Source: Petasospora fabianii (Eukaryota; Ascomycota; Saccharomycetes; Phaffomycetales; Wickerhamomycetaceae). Taken from it: DNA of 64,000 nucleotides. The stretch is from NCBI GenBank assembly GCA_022641835.1, contig CP048718.1, positions 806,001 through 870,000 of the forward strand. The letters run 5' to 3'. The stretch's first letter is position 1; every line of letters begins with the position of its first letter. Both the position numbers and the translations under genes were made by a program. Positions 19,486 to 29,596 of this stretch are shown in pieces. Below the pieces are notes generated by a model. That model was given only the letters and a program-made list of their open reading frames with translations, was not told where the DNA came from and searched no databases.

Positions 19486-21375
19486 TTAATGAAGCTTCTC
19501 AGCCTCAGAGGAGTTGTTCAACTCGTTGGAGCCGGAGGAACCAGCATCGTGATCATCAACCAAGTCAATGTTGTAGTCCTCAACGAAGTCCTCAACAACT
19601 CTGGTGTTCTTGATGTCCATGAGACCATAGACAGCAATGGTAGCAAGACCAAGGACACCGGCAACACAGGAGAAGACAAAGGCAACGTAACCCTTAGCGG
19701 TGAAACCAGTTGGAATGTTCTTTCTCTGAACGTTCTGACCAGTCAAGTCGAGGAAGTCGGTGTTACCAGCAGCGTTGGTGTCAACGTTGATACCGAGGTT
19801 CTCACAGATGGCTTTGTGGTTATCAGTGAGGTGCTGAGAAGCGTTCTTCTGAATCTCTTCTGGAGCCTCAACGAAAGTAAGGGCAAGACCCTGCTCCAAA
19901 TGCCACTCAATGTGACAATGGAAGAACCAAACACCTGGGTTGTCAGCCTTGAAACGGAGAACCATGTTACTTTGCTCACGGACGTAGACAGTGTCTCTCA
20001 TCATTGGGTACTCTGGGAAGGCAGTGTGGTTGTCCTCGTTGAAGTGAACGAATGGATCAGCATCGTCAACAGCTGGAGCACGGTCAATGAGCTGGAAGAC
20101 GTGTCCGTGCAAATGGAATGGATGCTTACCGGTATCCTCGTTGTTCAGGACAATGTCAATGATATCATCCTTCTGCAAGACAATGGCGTGAGTGTTGGTA
20201 CCATAGACAACCTCGTTGGTGGAGAGGTTTCCAGCAGCCAAGGCAGTCAACAAGGTTGGGGTCTTTGGAGTCGTGTAGGTAATGTTGTTGAAGAAGGCGT
20301 AGTTGACACCGTTGAGCAAGTTATCCATAACGACGGAAATGGTGAGGGTGTAATCAGCGTCGTCATAGAGCTCCACTTTGTTAACAGGCACCAATAATAA
20401 ATCATCCAAGTAACAGTCATCGTCAAGACAGTCAACGTAGGCCTCATCGGGGGTCTCATTATCGGCATCGTACACAAGGTAGTGGGTGGAATTGACAATC
20501 AGATCAGATGGCTGAACATCAAGCATACCGGTATCACAAAGTTGCATGATGGCATAGTTCTTTGAGGTGTCAGACTTGGTCTTAAGCAAGACAGTGTAAC
20601 GCTGAGCAACAGTGATGTAAATGATACTGGTGTTGTATCTCTCAACAGGGACACCATCAACTTCAATAACTTCAAACTCGTGGTCCTCAATGAAGAACCA
20701 ATAGGATGTGAAACCACCAATATTGATCAATCTGAGCAAGTAGGTTGTATCTGGCTCAACTTCCCATGTAGCATTTCTTGTCCCGTTCATGAGGAAGTTC
20801 TGTGGGATAGGTTCAGCACCAGTTGGATTGTTCTTATTAAGGAATTTTGGCAGGAGTTCCATAGTGGTGTCGTGGTACCATTCACTGAAGAAGAGGGAGG
20901 CCTCTTGATCATAATCTTTACCCTGCTCGTATGGGTAATCCTCGTCGTGGATAATGAACAAACCTCTCATACCATCCATGTACTGACCACCTGTGTGAGA
21001 GTGGTACCAGTAAGAACCGTGCTGGTCATCGACAGTAAAGTTGTAGAGGAATGTCTGACCTGGACCAATTGGACACTGAGTAACCATCTCTGGACCATCC
21101 ATTTGAGCGGAACCGTGCTGGAACAAACCGTGGAAATGAAGAGATGTGTTCATGTCGGTGAAACCATTGGTGAGGTAAAGGTTGACAGTGTCACCCTTGT
21201 TGATCTGGATATCTGGCCATGGGAATTCACCGTTACATGTGATAACTGGTCTCTCTTTCATGTTGTCGAGATTAGCAGTACCCCAACCGGTGGTCCAGTT
21301 GAAGACGTGAGTCTCTGCGTGCACAAGGGCACCGAAGGCCATCACGGCAGTGAGCTGCTTGAGGAATCCCACCAT
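19486..21375 (-). CDS. FET3: Multicopper ferroxidase Fet3
   Basis: 629 residues (636 in S. cerevisiae). A signal peptide (MVGFLKQLTAVMAFGALVHA) precedes three cupredoxin domains. The copper ligands appear as HFHGLFQHGSAQMDG, WYHSHTGGQYMDGMRG, HPFHLHGHVFQ and WFFHCHIEWHLEQGL. There are many N-glycosylation sites. A transmembrane helix near the C-terminus (GYVAFVFSCVAGVLGLATIA) leaves a cytosolic acidic tail. Fet3 oxidises Fe2+ to Fe3+ at the plasma membrane for uptake through Ftr1, which is not in the window. GGCACCC at 21486-21492, about 110 bp upstream, resembles an Aft1-type core but is a weak match. Confidence 0.96.
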   Translation of the reverse strand: MVGFLKQLTAVMAFGALVHAETHVFNWTTGWGTANLDNMKERPVITCNGEFPWPDIQINKGDTVNLYLTNGFTDMNTSLHFHGLFQHGSAQMDGPEMVTQCPIGPGQTFLYNFTVDDQHGSYWYHSHTGGQYMDGMRGLFIIHDEDYPYEQGKDYDQEASLFFSEWYHDTTMELLPKFLNKNNPTGAEPIPQNFLMNGTRNATWEVEPDTTYLLRLINIGGFTSYWFFIEDHEFEVIEVDGVPVERYNTSIIYITVAQRYTVLLKTKSDTSKNYAIMQLCDTGMLDVQPSDLIVNSTHYLVYDADNETPDEAYVDCLDDDCYLDDLLLVPVNKVELYDDADYTLTISVVMDNLLNGVNYAFFNNITYTTPKTPTLLTALAAGNLSTNEVVYGTNTHAIVLQKDDIIDIVLNNEDTGKHPFHLHGHVFQLIDRAPAVDDADPFVHFNEDNHTAFPEYPMMRDTVYVREQSNMVLRFKADNPGVWFFHCHIEWHLEQGLALTFVEAPEEIQKNASQHLTDNHKAICENLGINVDTNAAGNTDFLDLTGQNVQRKNIPTGFTAKGYVAFVFSCVAGVLGLATIAVYGLMDIKNTRVVEDFVEDYNIDLVDDHDAGSSGSNELNNSSEAEKLH

Positions 21376-23921
21376 TCTGCTCGTGTTGGATGCTAGTTAT
21401 GGGGCGGATCTTACAAGAGACTGTGTGATTGCAGAGTTACATGGGGGGACACACTTGGCCATATATATGTTCACACGGAAAGAAGGGCACCCTGCCGCGA
21501 GCGGTCCAGAGGGCAGATGGACTTCGGTGCAAGAAGCTGCTGCAAGGTGAAGCAGCCCCAGTTTTGGTGGCCTAGCGCTGTGGGACTCGAAGGCGAGACT
21601 CGTGTCCTTATGCGATGGGACAAGGCGCTAGCCCTTGACATACACACACAAACACATACAAAAGGCGCCGACTGGCACTGGGACTTGGACAAGGGGACAA
21701 AGAGAGGTTAAGGCGTGCAGTAGTTGATCTGCCGGTCCGCATAGATATACGGGGCTAAATGTTCATAGAGATGAACATTTACAATGCTAGGAAAACATCT
21801 TTGTATTGGTTTCGTATCGGGGAAACTTGGGCTCTACCTTTCTAGGTTGCTACTCGATAGTCTACTGGCACTGTAGAAGTTGTTGCTTGAAACGGAGAGA
21901 GACATAGACAGAGCGTCTAACCTATGGAATAAAATAATAACTCTTTTAGCTGACCCCAAGGGAAAATTTTAATCTCGCTTCTTGCGGCCGAGGAGGGTAC
22001 GAGTCAGAGACTTTTCCAAATCTGTATGTCCACCTATTGCTCCATTTCAGGCCGTGGCTATCTGTCAGGGCAGCCAAGTCTGATGAAGGATCTACGAAAG
22101 AAAATTTTCCACTCGTCTGCGCGTCTGGTCGCCTAAGCTAGGCCAATCATACTGTGAGCTGGGGAATTAACGTTATCTGATTGATCAGATGCTTACCCAC
22201 TGCATGAGGCGGGCGGAACTTTACAGCGCACTTGACCCGACCCGCAGGCCCCTGCTCCTTGGATTTAAAAAAAAGACAGATGATGTGCTTAGAAGGAGAA
22301 AGATATGAACAGTCTGCGAAGCAACTCTTTGGAACTATGTTTGTTGGATTTAGTATACTCCAAGAATGTTACAAGATGCAGGTATAGCTTTCTAGCTCAT
22401 TAAAGATGCACAGCAAAGGGTCCTTGTCCACATACTGCAAAGAGAACAGCCTTTCCTACGGCACTCAATCGGCCCACTATTCTCCACAGGCCCAAAAAAA
22501 AAAGTTTTTTAGGGCCTAAAAGTTGCAATGGGTGGCCCTGGTCTGGGTGTTCATCGAGTCCCATGTCCTGACAACAAAATGTCCCATTCAGACGAAGAGA
22601 CATCCTGAGCCATTTTTTGTCCAGAATCTGATCTGTCGCGACAACTCAAAATATTTGGCGAAAAAACATCTAAAAGCTTTCTGGACCCTCGCCAGACATT
22701 TTCGCCAGAGTGCCCATTTTTTCGCCAGTGGACAAGAACACTTTGCGGACACAAGAGGCCGGACAAGAACCTGGGACTAGTCCAGCACTGGGACTCACCC
22801 TAGACCCTCAAGACATAGGAACCTCAACGAGCTCGCAGAAGACGCCCAAGATGCAGTATTATGTGCATATAACCACAGAACGCACACCCACAAATCGCGT
22901 ACTCTAGCCACTCAGGAGGAGGGAAATAACCTTAATTCGGTAACATTTTTTGAGAGTTAAAGTACTTTGCAGGGTGTGTTGCTGACTCTCTCCCAACATA
23001 GACCTTATGTTTGGTTGGATTTTTTCAATTGAGGGTGTTTGAAATTATTGGTAGTCGTACTTCATGTGAGATTGGTTGTTTTATGGATCATTCGGACGTT
23101 GCGTGTGGTCTTTTCTCGTAAGGCAATTGTGCTGTTGTAAATGTCTCAAGTTTGAGAAAGTGACAGAGATGGTGAGAGAAGTTATACGGAACCGGCTTGC
23201 ATGTGGTTGTAGATCATAGAGACTATAGCGGAGCCGAGTTGAGGAGAAAGAAAAGATCTCCAGTCATTGATCGTAAGTCGGTGGAACCATATGAAGATGT
23301 AGAAATAAATCTTCAAATCTTAGAGAAAGCTGCACTCTTATATACATCTCAAGAGTTGAGGAATATTTGCTCAGTGCTTTGAGTGAAATAAGAGATCTAC
23401 AAGAGTTATTTGCTCGTCGACACCCTTCTGGATAGGGCCTAGCCCGTCCAATGTCCACCTCTCACCTTCATACCAATATCTAAGAAACCTAATATCCTCC
23501 ACTAGTGGTTGTGATTAATTCAGTAAGTAACTACTGGCTATCTGCAACCAAGCATTTTTCTATTTGATCTCAAACCTAGCTTAGAGAGCAAAGAGACTGC
23601 AACTGCAACTACATGTAGAGATCGACAAGTCTGTATCCACAAGTAACCAGAGATTGACTATGACTACACGATATGACTAAAAATTAAGCCAACATCTAAT
23701 TAAAATGAGGACTCATAACCATAAGAAAGAACTGCGTATTTGGATATCATAGAAGTCATGTGTCGTGATCGTTGCATTAATCCGGTGGACAATGAAGTAA
23801 CATGAAGAAAATTGGGGGTACTATTAGTGAACTTGATGGTCCGATCTTGGACAGTAGAAGAAAATAAATATAACGATCATCATCGACAAGAGTTAATTAA
23901 AAAGACTGATTAAAGAAAAAT
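21376..23921. other. 2.5-kb gene-free region upstream of FET3
   Basis: The longest stretch without a gene in the window. All open frames are under 90 codons and none looks coding. Contents: GC-rich text with paired segments CTAGCGC (21572-21578) and GCGCTAG (21625-21631). A perfect hairpin lies at 21756-21781 and a dyad ATCTGAT/ATCAGAT at 22175-22190. TCGCCAG occurs three times between about 22688 and 22730. A CACACCCA site near 22885 matches the Aft1 pattern. No tRNA boxes, LTR or transposon text found. It may be a long regulatory region or hold a noncoding RNA. Confidence 0.55.
21756..21781. other. Perfect 11-bp hairpin
   Basis: TAAATGTTCAT, a 4-nt AGAG loop, then ATGAACATTTA. It is the strongest inverted repeat I found, about 380 bp upstream of FET3. 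It could be a protein-binding dyad or part of an RNA. Confidence 0.75.
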
Positions 23922-24842
23922 CTAAGCCTGAGCCTCAGTCTGTTGAGCTGGAGCATCATGAGCAGCTGTTTCACCAGAGTGTCTAAGTTCTGGAGGGCTG
24001 TTCAAGTTCTTCTCAACATCATGTCTTGGGATAGCAGTTGAAGAGACACCATCGATGAAAGTACCGTTCTTTGTACCATCAATGACAACGACCCATGGAA
24101 TGATCCAGAAGACAATCAAATCCAAGACACCATAGAAGACAGCTTCGGAGTCTGGTTGGATGACATTACCACCTTCAGACAAACCCCAAGCAACTGGGTA
24201 CAAGATAAGACAAACTGTGTAGAAGGCCAGAGCGATACTGTTCAAGGCAGTAGTTGCTCTAACATCACTGAACAACTGTCTGTGAAGCAAGAGAGCAAGG
24301 GCAAACAACAAAGCACTTGCGGCAAAAGTCCAGTAACCCCATTTGTAAGAAGACTTAATCAAAGAACCAATCAAGAGACCAAGGACAAATACCCATGTAG
24401 AAGTGAGTTGCAAGATCAAGTGGTGGAACACTTCGACAAAGTTATAAGAAGCCAAGACGTGTTGAGCAGCGGCGTTGAGTTCAAAGAGGTAAAGAACAGA
24501 AGGGAACGCAAGGAACCAACCAATGTATCTAGCGTAGAAGATCTGTCTCTCATCATCACCAATGGTGATGTGGTTGAACTCAACAGGGACACCAGCCCAA
24601 CCCAAGTTGGAAGCAGTGGTGAAGTAAGCATAAGCCAAAGTAGCAGAGGCACAAAGAGGACCAACGTGCAAATAAGAGACACCTTTCTCACCTCTATGGA
24701 AGTTGTAAAGAGTGAGAGCAGCATGAACAATGGCGTTTAGGGCCAAGACGGCGAAGACAGCCCAGAGCCAATCGGAACCATGCTCTGTGAGAGCAATGCC
24801 CACGTCTGCGGAGTTGATGCTAACAGCTTGGTTTCCAGCCAT
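23922..24842 (-). CDS. HSP30/MRH1-family opsin-related membrane protein (no retinal lysine)
   Basis: 306 residues with seven hydrophobic helices and the microbial-rhodopsin fold. Helix C reads ARYIGWFLAFPSVLYLFELN, aligning with bacteriorhodopsin ARYADWLFTTPLLLLDL; Gly replaces the Schiff-base counter-ion Asp85. Helix G reads GVLDLIVFW, where Phe stands at the retinal-binding Lys position. So it cannot bind retinal the usual way. It belongs to the Hsp30/Yro2/Mrh1 group, plasma-membrane proteins induced by heat, weak acids and stationary phase. The C-terminal tail is hydrophilic. Two TTCTAGAA heat-shock-like elements lie upstream. Which of Hsp30, Yro2 or Mrh1 it equals is unclear. Confidence 0.88.
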   Translation of the reverse strand: MAGNQAVSINSADVGIALTEHGSDWLWAVFAVLALNAIVHAALTLYNFHRGEKGVSYLHVGPLCASATLAYAYFTTASNLGWAGVPVEFNHITIGDDERQIFYARYIGWFLAFPSVLYLFELNAAAQHVLASYNFVEVFHHLILQLTSTWVFVLGLLIGSLIKSSYKWGYWTFAASALLFALALLLHRQLFSDVRATTALNSIALAFYTVCLILYPVAWGLSEGGNVIQPDSEAVFYGVLDLIVFWIIPWVVVIDGTKNGTFIDGVSSTAIPRHDVEKNLNSPPELRHSGETAAHDAPAQQTEAQA

Positions 24843-25859
24843 TGTGTAAGAGTTGGAGAATGTATCTGTAAGTGTTTGTTAAACCTTGTAGTTGTAGTTG
24901 ACTGTCATGACAGAATCTGGGGACATTAGTAAAGGTGAAGGGACCACCTTTATATACACGACAAGACCCCGTTGGCTGCCCATCAACGGAAGAGACGGGA
25001 TTGGTTTCTAATGAGTGGTTTTTAGTATAATGCCTATGGGCCCTGTGGAGAGAGAGACATACACACATAACTTCTAGAAAAATGGATAATTAGAGAAAGA
25101 GAAAGAGACTTAATGTGGCGATCTCGGCTTCGGGAAGTTCGGAATTGTGCGGCCGGACCCCCACAAATGTGTCACTGTCAAGTCAACTACAACAATGTGT
25201 CGATTGAGGAAGACGCAGGGCCTAGCAGGTACTTTCTATTGAGAGATGAGACTAGAGAAGAGATGAAGTACTCATTGGTATCCTTTTCTAGATGTCTTCT
25301 GGGTCCATAACACCCATTAACACCTGTAGACACCGTCTTACCCATTGTAAGACAAGAGTGGATCTTAATGGTGTGAGGATTATGTGACACCACATTTCTA
25401 GAAAGCCGGCTGAACCGCATGACAAACTACCGGCTGGCCCGCTTCTTGCCGGGGTGCCCAGCTGACAAACTGAGCTGATTGTTGCAAAGCTATAGGAAAC
25501 TCAGTTAATGTCATATCGATGAAGATGACATAGATTGCAGCCTCTTCCCGAGATGGACCTAGTGGTTTGAGCGATTTCTATTCACCTCATCCACTCTGTA
25601 ATACTCGTCTCATAGGTCATTATGGAATAAAAGGCATTAGAAGGCACTCGGGTGTCCGGTGTTAACTCCAGGTTTGCTGTAGACAAAGAGCTTCCTGTTG
25701 ATTACGCGCATATGTTGCTGTGTGTTAATGTGTGATGTGTAGTATTACCGTTTACAGATTAGCTAGAAGCCATAATACATCATACAGTAATCAGCTTAGC
25801 ATTCTATCTTTGTAGTACAGTTTCCCTAACTCATAACAGTCATAGCATTCGTTATATTC
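24843..25859. promoter_or_regulatory. HSP30-like promoter with heat-shock-type elements
   Basis: 1017 bp without a gene. TTCTAGAA (tail-to-tail TTC/GAA units) occurs at 25072-25079 and 25396-25403, with a related TTCTAGATGTCTTC near 25286. These match the unit layout of heat-shock elements and fit an HSP30-type gene. CTTCGGGAAGT lies at about 25129, a variant of a motif seen in other promoters here. Confidence 0.55.
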
Positions 25860-28034
25860 TTAAAAGCCATTGAAGTTTAGTTCATCACTCTCATCAACTT
25901 CATCTTCCTCGCCCTCCTCTCCAGTCTCATTAGCTACAACATGTCTACCTCTTGTTAAGAACCCTCTTAAAGTCTCACCAATTGACATTGACGGTCTCAT
26001 ATTACCATCATCCTCATCTCCACCGGAATCACTCATAAATGTCGATCTAGTTGACTTCAATGCCTTGTTTATCCTCAAAATATTAGCATCATCTTCATCA
26101 TCTTCATCATCTGTTGTGGAGGTACCCATGCTTTGTAAGTAATGATCAAAGTTATTCATCAACTGCTGAGGAATCGTAAGCACTCTCTCCTCGGTATCAG
26201 CAGTCATCCGATCATTATTCAATGCATTACCAGAAACACCAGCACCAGCATTCGAATCAACATCACTCTCAATGTTTTCAATGTTGTAATTCGTACTAAG
26301 CAGATGTGAACTGAGTGGGATATTTCTCAAATTACGCACATTTAGTCTCGTCCGAAGTTGATTAGTTGTAGTGGAAACATCACTATCATCATCAGTCTCC
26401 TCTGGCTTAATCAATTTCTGTTGCACAGTGTTATAACTCTTGCAATTATCACATTTCAACCCAAGGACATGATATGAACATGATGATCTGGCATTGCAAT
26501 CGTTACAAGTCAAGATACATCTCCATTGACAATATGGTTCAGGTAATGGCTGAAGTGAAATCTCCATATCAAGTACTCTGAATTGGGCCTCCATGTTTAA
26601 CACAGTCTTTTGACATGTTGGACACTTGTATGAATGCTTAGAATGATCATCAAAACAAGTTTGATGGATAGCATGACCACAACTCATAAACACAACTGGT
26701 TTAGTTGAAGTAAACATATACTCACCACAGATTGGACAATCAGATTGTGTAGCTCTTTCAATGCATCTATGCTCATTTTGAAGTTCAATGGATAAACAAG
26801 CATTACATCCCTTGCAATGGAAGAAATCTTGACCGAGACCAAGACCAAGACGACAAATACCACAATCATCACAATGATATATATCCTTATTCTCATCATT
26901 ATCATATAGCACACATTTCTCACAGAAATATAATGCCAATTGAGCATCACACTCATCACAAAACTGAGATGGTGCCTGTACGTTCCAACAATGCATACAC
27001 ATCACATGTCTAGTTCTCTCACGTTTAAACTTGTGATCAGTGACAATTTCATCATGACACTTTGGACAACAACACCATTTACGACAATCGGGACACTCCA
27101 TCTTACAATTTCTCTGATAATGTGCACAACCAAGAACTAATTCATCCTCATCATGATATGAAGGTTGAGTATCCTCTTCAAGCACAACAACGAGATCCGG
27201 ATCTTCTTCATCATCGTCCTCTTCATCGTCATCGTCATCATCATCATCATCAGTATGACCTCTGGTATTAATTTGAACAACTTCATTACCATCATTATCA
27301 ACAAACTTAACCTTATCATAGTGTGCACCCATCATCAACTTCTGCATTAGTCTGTTCTTAGCCTCTTCTGCAATGTCCAATTGACGAATCTTGATGATAC
27401 GCTTCCGTAGAAACAATTCATCTTCTTTATGTGAGTCTGGGAGCACCGCAAGCTTCATAACTTCTGGATTTTGATTATGAAGTGCATGTTGATGTTGATA
27501 TTTCCGTTGTTTCTTCTTCTGTTTCCGTCCTGGTTCCTTACCCTGTGGGATAATCACTTGCTCAAGCATTGGAACATCACGAGGTTCAGCTGCTGGTCTA
27601 ATGACATGTGGTTCATCTTCGGCATATTCAATATCGGAATCAACATTATTCTCTATAGCATCTTCAATTTGACTCTCCAACACTGATCGAATCGTCTGGA
27701 ATCTATCAAGTGCAGATTGAAGAGACCATCCACTCTTCAAGTCCTCAATGAGATTAGTAAGTTGCTCTCTTCTCGACACTGTTTGATCGTTGGAAACTGT
27801 TTGTGACGACCAGTTGAAAGTTGGGAGCCGTAGGCGTGTGAAGGAACCAATGTTATTAAGGTCACGCGTCACAGAATCCTCCGAATCACTGCGTTCATCA
27901 TCAACAATGCCATCCTCGGACTCTTCTCCTTGAGAGACATATCCTGCGTCTGTACCAACGTCCTGTTTATTCGGTGCAGCCGGTGAATCCCAAGAGAAAC
28001 TCGTGATCCGTGTCATAGCTTCACCTAGTGACAT
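25860..28034 (-). CDS. CHY/CTCHY/RING zinc-finger E3 ubiquitin ligase (Pirh2-type)
   Basis: 724 residues. The N-terminal 250 residues are polar with short helices, followed by an almost pure Asp/Glu run near 262-280. Then come the Pirh2 (RCHY1) zinc modules: CHY finger from LGCAHYQRNCKMECPDCRKW (about 300-372), CTCHY finger (YHCDDCGICRLG, FHCKGCNACLS), RING-H2 (CPICGEYMF, SCGHAIHQTCF, YKCPTC; about 435-480) and a zinc ribbon (CNDCNAR ... LKCDNCKSYN). The acidic, Asn-rich tail of about 170 residues is unusual. Pirh2 proteins ubiquitinate nuclear targets; the yeast substrate is unknown. I know of no S. cerevisiae counterpart. Confidence 0.88.
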   Translation of the reverse strand: MSLGEAMTRITSFSWDSPAAPNKQDVGTDAGYVSQGEESEDGIVDDERSDSEDSVTRDLNNIGSFTRLRLPTFNWSSQTVSNDQTVSRREQLTNLIEDLKSGWSLQSALDRFQTIRSVLESQIEDAIENNVDSDIEYAEDEPHVIRPAAEPRDVPMLEQVIIPQGKEPGRKQKKKQRKYQHQHALHNQNPEVMKLAVLPDSHKEDELFLRKRIIKIRQLDIAEEAKNRLMQKLMMGAHYDKVKFVDNDGNEVVQINTRGHTDDDDDDDDDEEDDDEEDPDLVVVLEEDTQPSYHDEDELVLGCAHYQRNCKMECPDCRKWCCCPKCHDEIVTDHKFKRERTRHVMCMHCWNVQAPSQFCDECDAQLALYFCEKCVLYDNDENKDIYHCDDCGICRLGLGLGQDFFHCKGCNACLSIELQNEHRCIERATQSDCPICGEYMFTSTKPVVFMSCGHAIHQTCFDDHSKHSYKCPTCQKTVLNMEAQFRVLDMEISLQPLPEPYCQWRCILTCNDCNARSSCSYHVLGLKCDNCKSYNTVQQKLIKPEETDDDSDVSTTTNQLRTRLNVRNLRNIPLSSHLLSTNYNIENIESDVDSNAGAGVSGNALNNDRMTADTEERVLTIPQQLMNNFDHYLQSMGTSTTDDEDDEDDANILRINKALKSTRSTFMSDSGGDEDDGNMRPSMSIGETLRGFLTRGRHVVANETGEEGEEDEVDESDELNFNGF

Positions 28035-28359
28035 GTTGCAAGCAATGAAACTAGACTAAGAAACGATGTGTATAGATATTTCTGGGTGTCAGGGGTAAAT
28101 TAGTTTGTCTCTACTCGGGCCCACCCCTCTATAGAATTGTCTTCTCGGGGAGGTGGCGCTTCCTAAAGGGGCACGTGATTAAGCACGTGAATAGTCACAT
28201 GACCAAAAAAGACCCTCTTTTCGCGAAAATTAAAATTAAAAAAAAAAAAAAAAAACAACAAAGAACAGGCAGTGCGGGCGCTACTTGACACATTTCTACT
28301 ACAATTATAGAGTTAAAAGAAGACGATAACAAGATTGATTATTATAATAATAGTGCACA
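28035..28359. promoter_or_regulatory. Divergent RING/TVP18 promoter: E-boxes, TTTTCGCGAAAA, poly(A)
   Basis: 325 bp shared by two divergent genes. Two CACGTG boxes lie at 28172-28177 and 28184-28189, 12 bp apart. A perfect 12-bp palindrome TTTTCGCGAAAA is at 28218-28229, and an 18-A run at 28238-28255, which would disfavour nucleosomes. Confidence 0.6.
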
Positions 28360-29010
28360 ATGGCTCTCAAAATCACAAACTTCATCAATATGGAAGGAAT
28401 CAAAGAGGATTTCCATTCCAAGAACTTTAGGTACGTCATCTATCTCTCCACACTTATCCCAAATGGGTGGCATGTTCACATGCGCCCCTTCCCATTAGTG
28501 AACTCTATACTAACAACAACACAGTGTCTATGCTCAATGGTGAGTCTACTCATATCTTGATTCCTTCAAACAATAACTAACATATTTGACAGGAACGGTA
28601 TTCTTTGTATCTTTCTCTGCATCGCTCTCGGTGTCGCTAACTTGTTCCACGCTAACGCTGTGATCGTGTTTGGAATCATCGCCATTATCCAAGGTGCCCT
28701 TCTCGTATTCGTTGAGATTCCATTCCTTCTTAAGATCTGTCCAATGAGTGAAAACTTTAACACTTTTGTGAAAAAATTCAATCAAAATTGGCCACGTGCA
28801 GGCTTCTACTTGGTCATGTCTATCATCCAATGGGTATCATTGACATGTATGACAACTTCCCTCCTTGTGCCTGCTATCTTTTTGCTTTTCTCCGCTGTGT
28901 GTTATGCACTAGCTGCTTTCAAACATCAAAAGTTCCAAAACTCTGCAGGTAATGTTATGCATACAGCTGAAACTTTCCCAACAGATGCTGCTATCAGAGA
29001 GATCTTGTGA
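28360..29010 (+). CDS. TVP18: Golgi membrane protein Tvp18 (three exons, one of 15 nt)
   Basis: Exons 28360-28430, 28525-28539 and 28593-29010 give 167 residues, the length of S. cerevisiae Tvp18. Intron 1 is 94 nt (GTACGT, TACTAAC at 28508-28514, CAG). Intron 2 is 53 nt (GTGAGT, AACTAAC at 28575-28581, CAG). The joined text around the junctions, SKNFSVYAQWNGILC, then FLCIALGVANLFHANAVIVFGII, matches the family well. Four hydrophobic segments are present, including VEIPFLLKICPMSENFNTFVKKF, a Tvp18 hallmark. Tvp18 rides in Tlg2-positive late Golgi vesicles. Skipping exon 2 keeps the frame and would drop five residues. Confidence 0.93.
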
Positions 29011-29596
29011 GTATTTTCTTCTCATCATTTTATTAATTCAACAAGAACTATACAGTCAAAAACAAAAAAAAGTCTGCCCATATTGTAGATATAATCATAG
29101 ATATACCGGTGCACTAACTAAACTGGCCATTTTAATGAATAAATATGAAACCCTGATAAAAATATCTGTCGAGAGTTGCCAAAAAACACTTTTCAAGGGG
29201 GTAGACCAAATAATGGTATGCACGGACGAATAAAAAGAAACCTAACCAAGGAATGAAATAATGACCTGAAAATGAAGATGAATGCAATAATGTAAAGAAA
29301 AAAGTGCAATTGATGTGTGTGGAGTGTTGCCGGTGTGCTCCGAGTACAGCAGCAACAAAGGATGAACAAAACTTATGGAAAGACAAGTGAGTGGTGACTA
29401 TTTGGAGAGGCGACATGCAATGAGTGGGACTCAAATGAGTTTTTTCAAGACGAAAAAGAGGGAAACCAAGATGAATTGAGAAACAATGAAGTTGACAACA
29501 AATGGAGGCACAAGAAACACTTGATGGTAGAGCAGATTCCACTCAGTAGGACCTTCACAGAAGACTATCAGAATGGGAAATCTAAGTCCTGAGCCC
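29011..29596. other. Intergenic 3' region between TVP18 and the C2H2 gene
   Basis: 586 bp lying between the ends of two convergent genes. I see no gene, repeat or clear regulatory element. Confidence 0.5.

Noticed and set aside
19489-20397. 302-codon plus-strand frame
   Set aside because: Antisense shadow of FET3 arising from its biased codon use.
21981-22015. Possible pol III B-box (GGTACGAGTCA) with a T run after it
   Set aside because: Two mismatches to the consensus, no matching A box or cloverleaf; not enough for a tRNA or other pol III gene.
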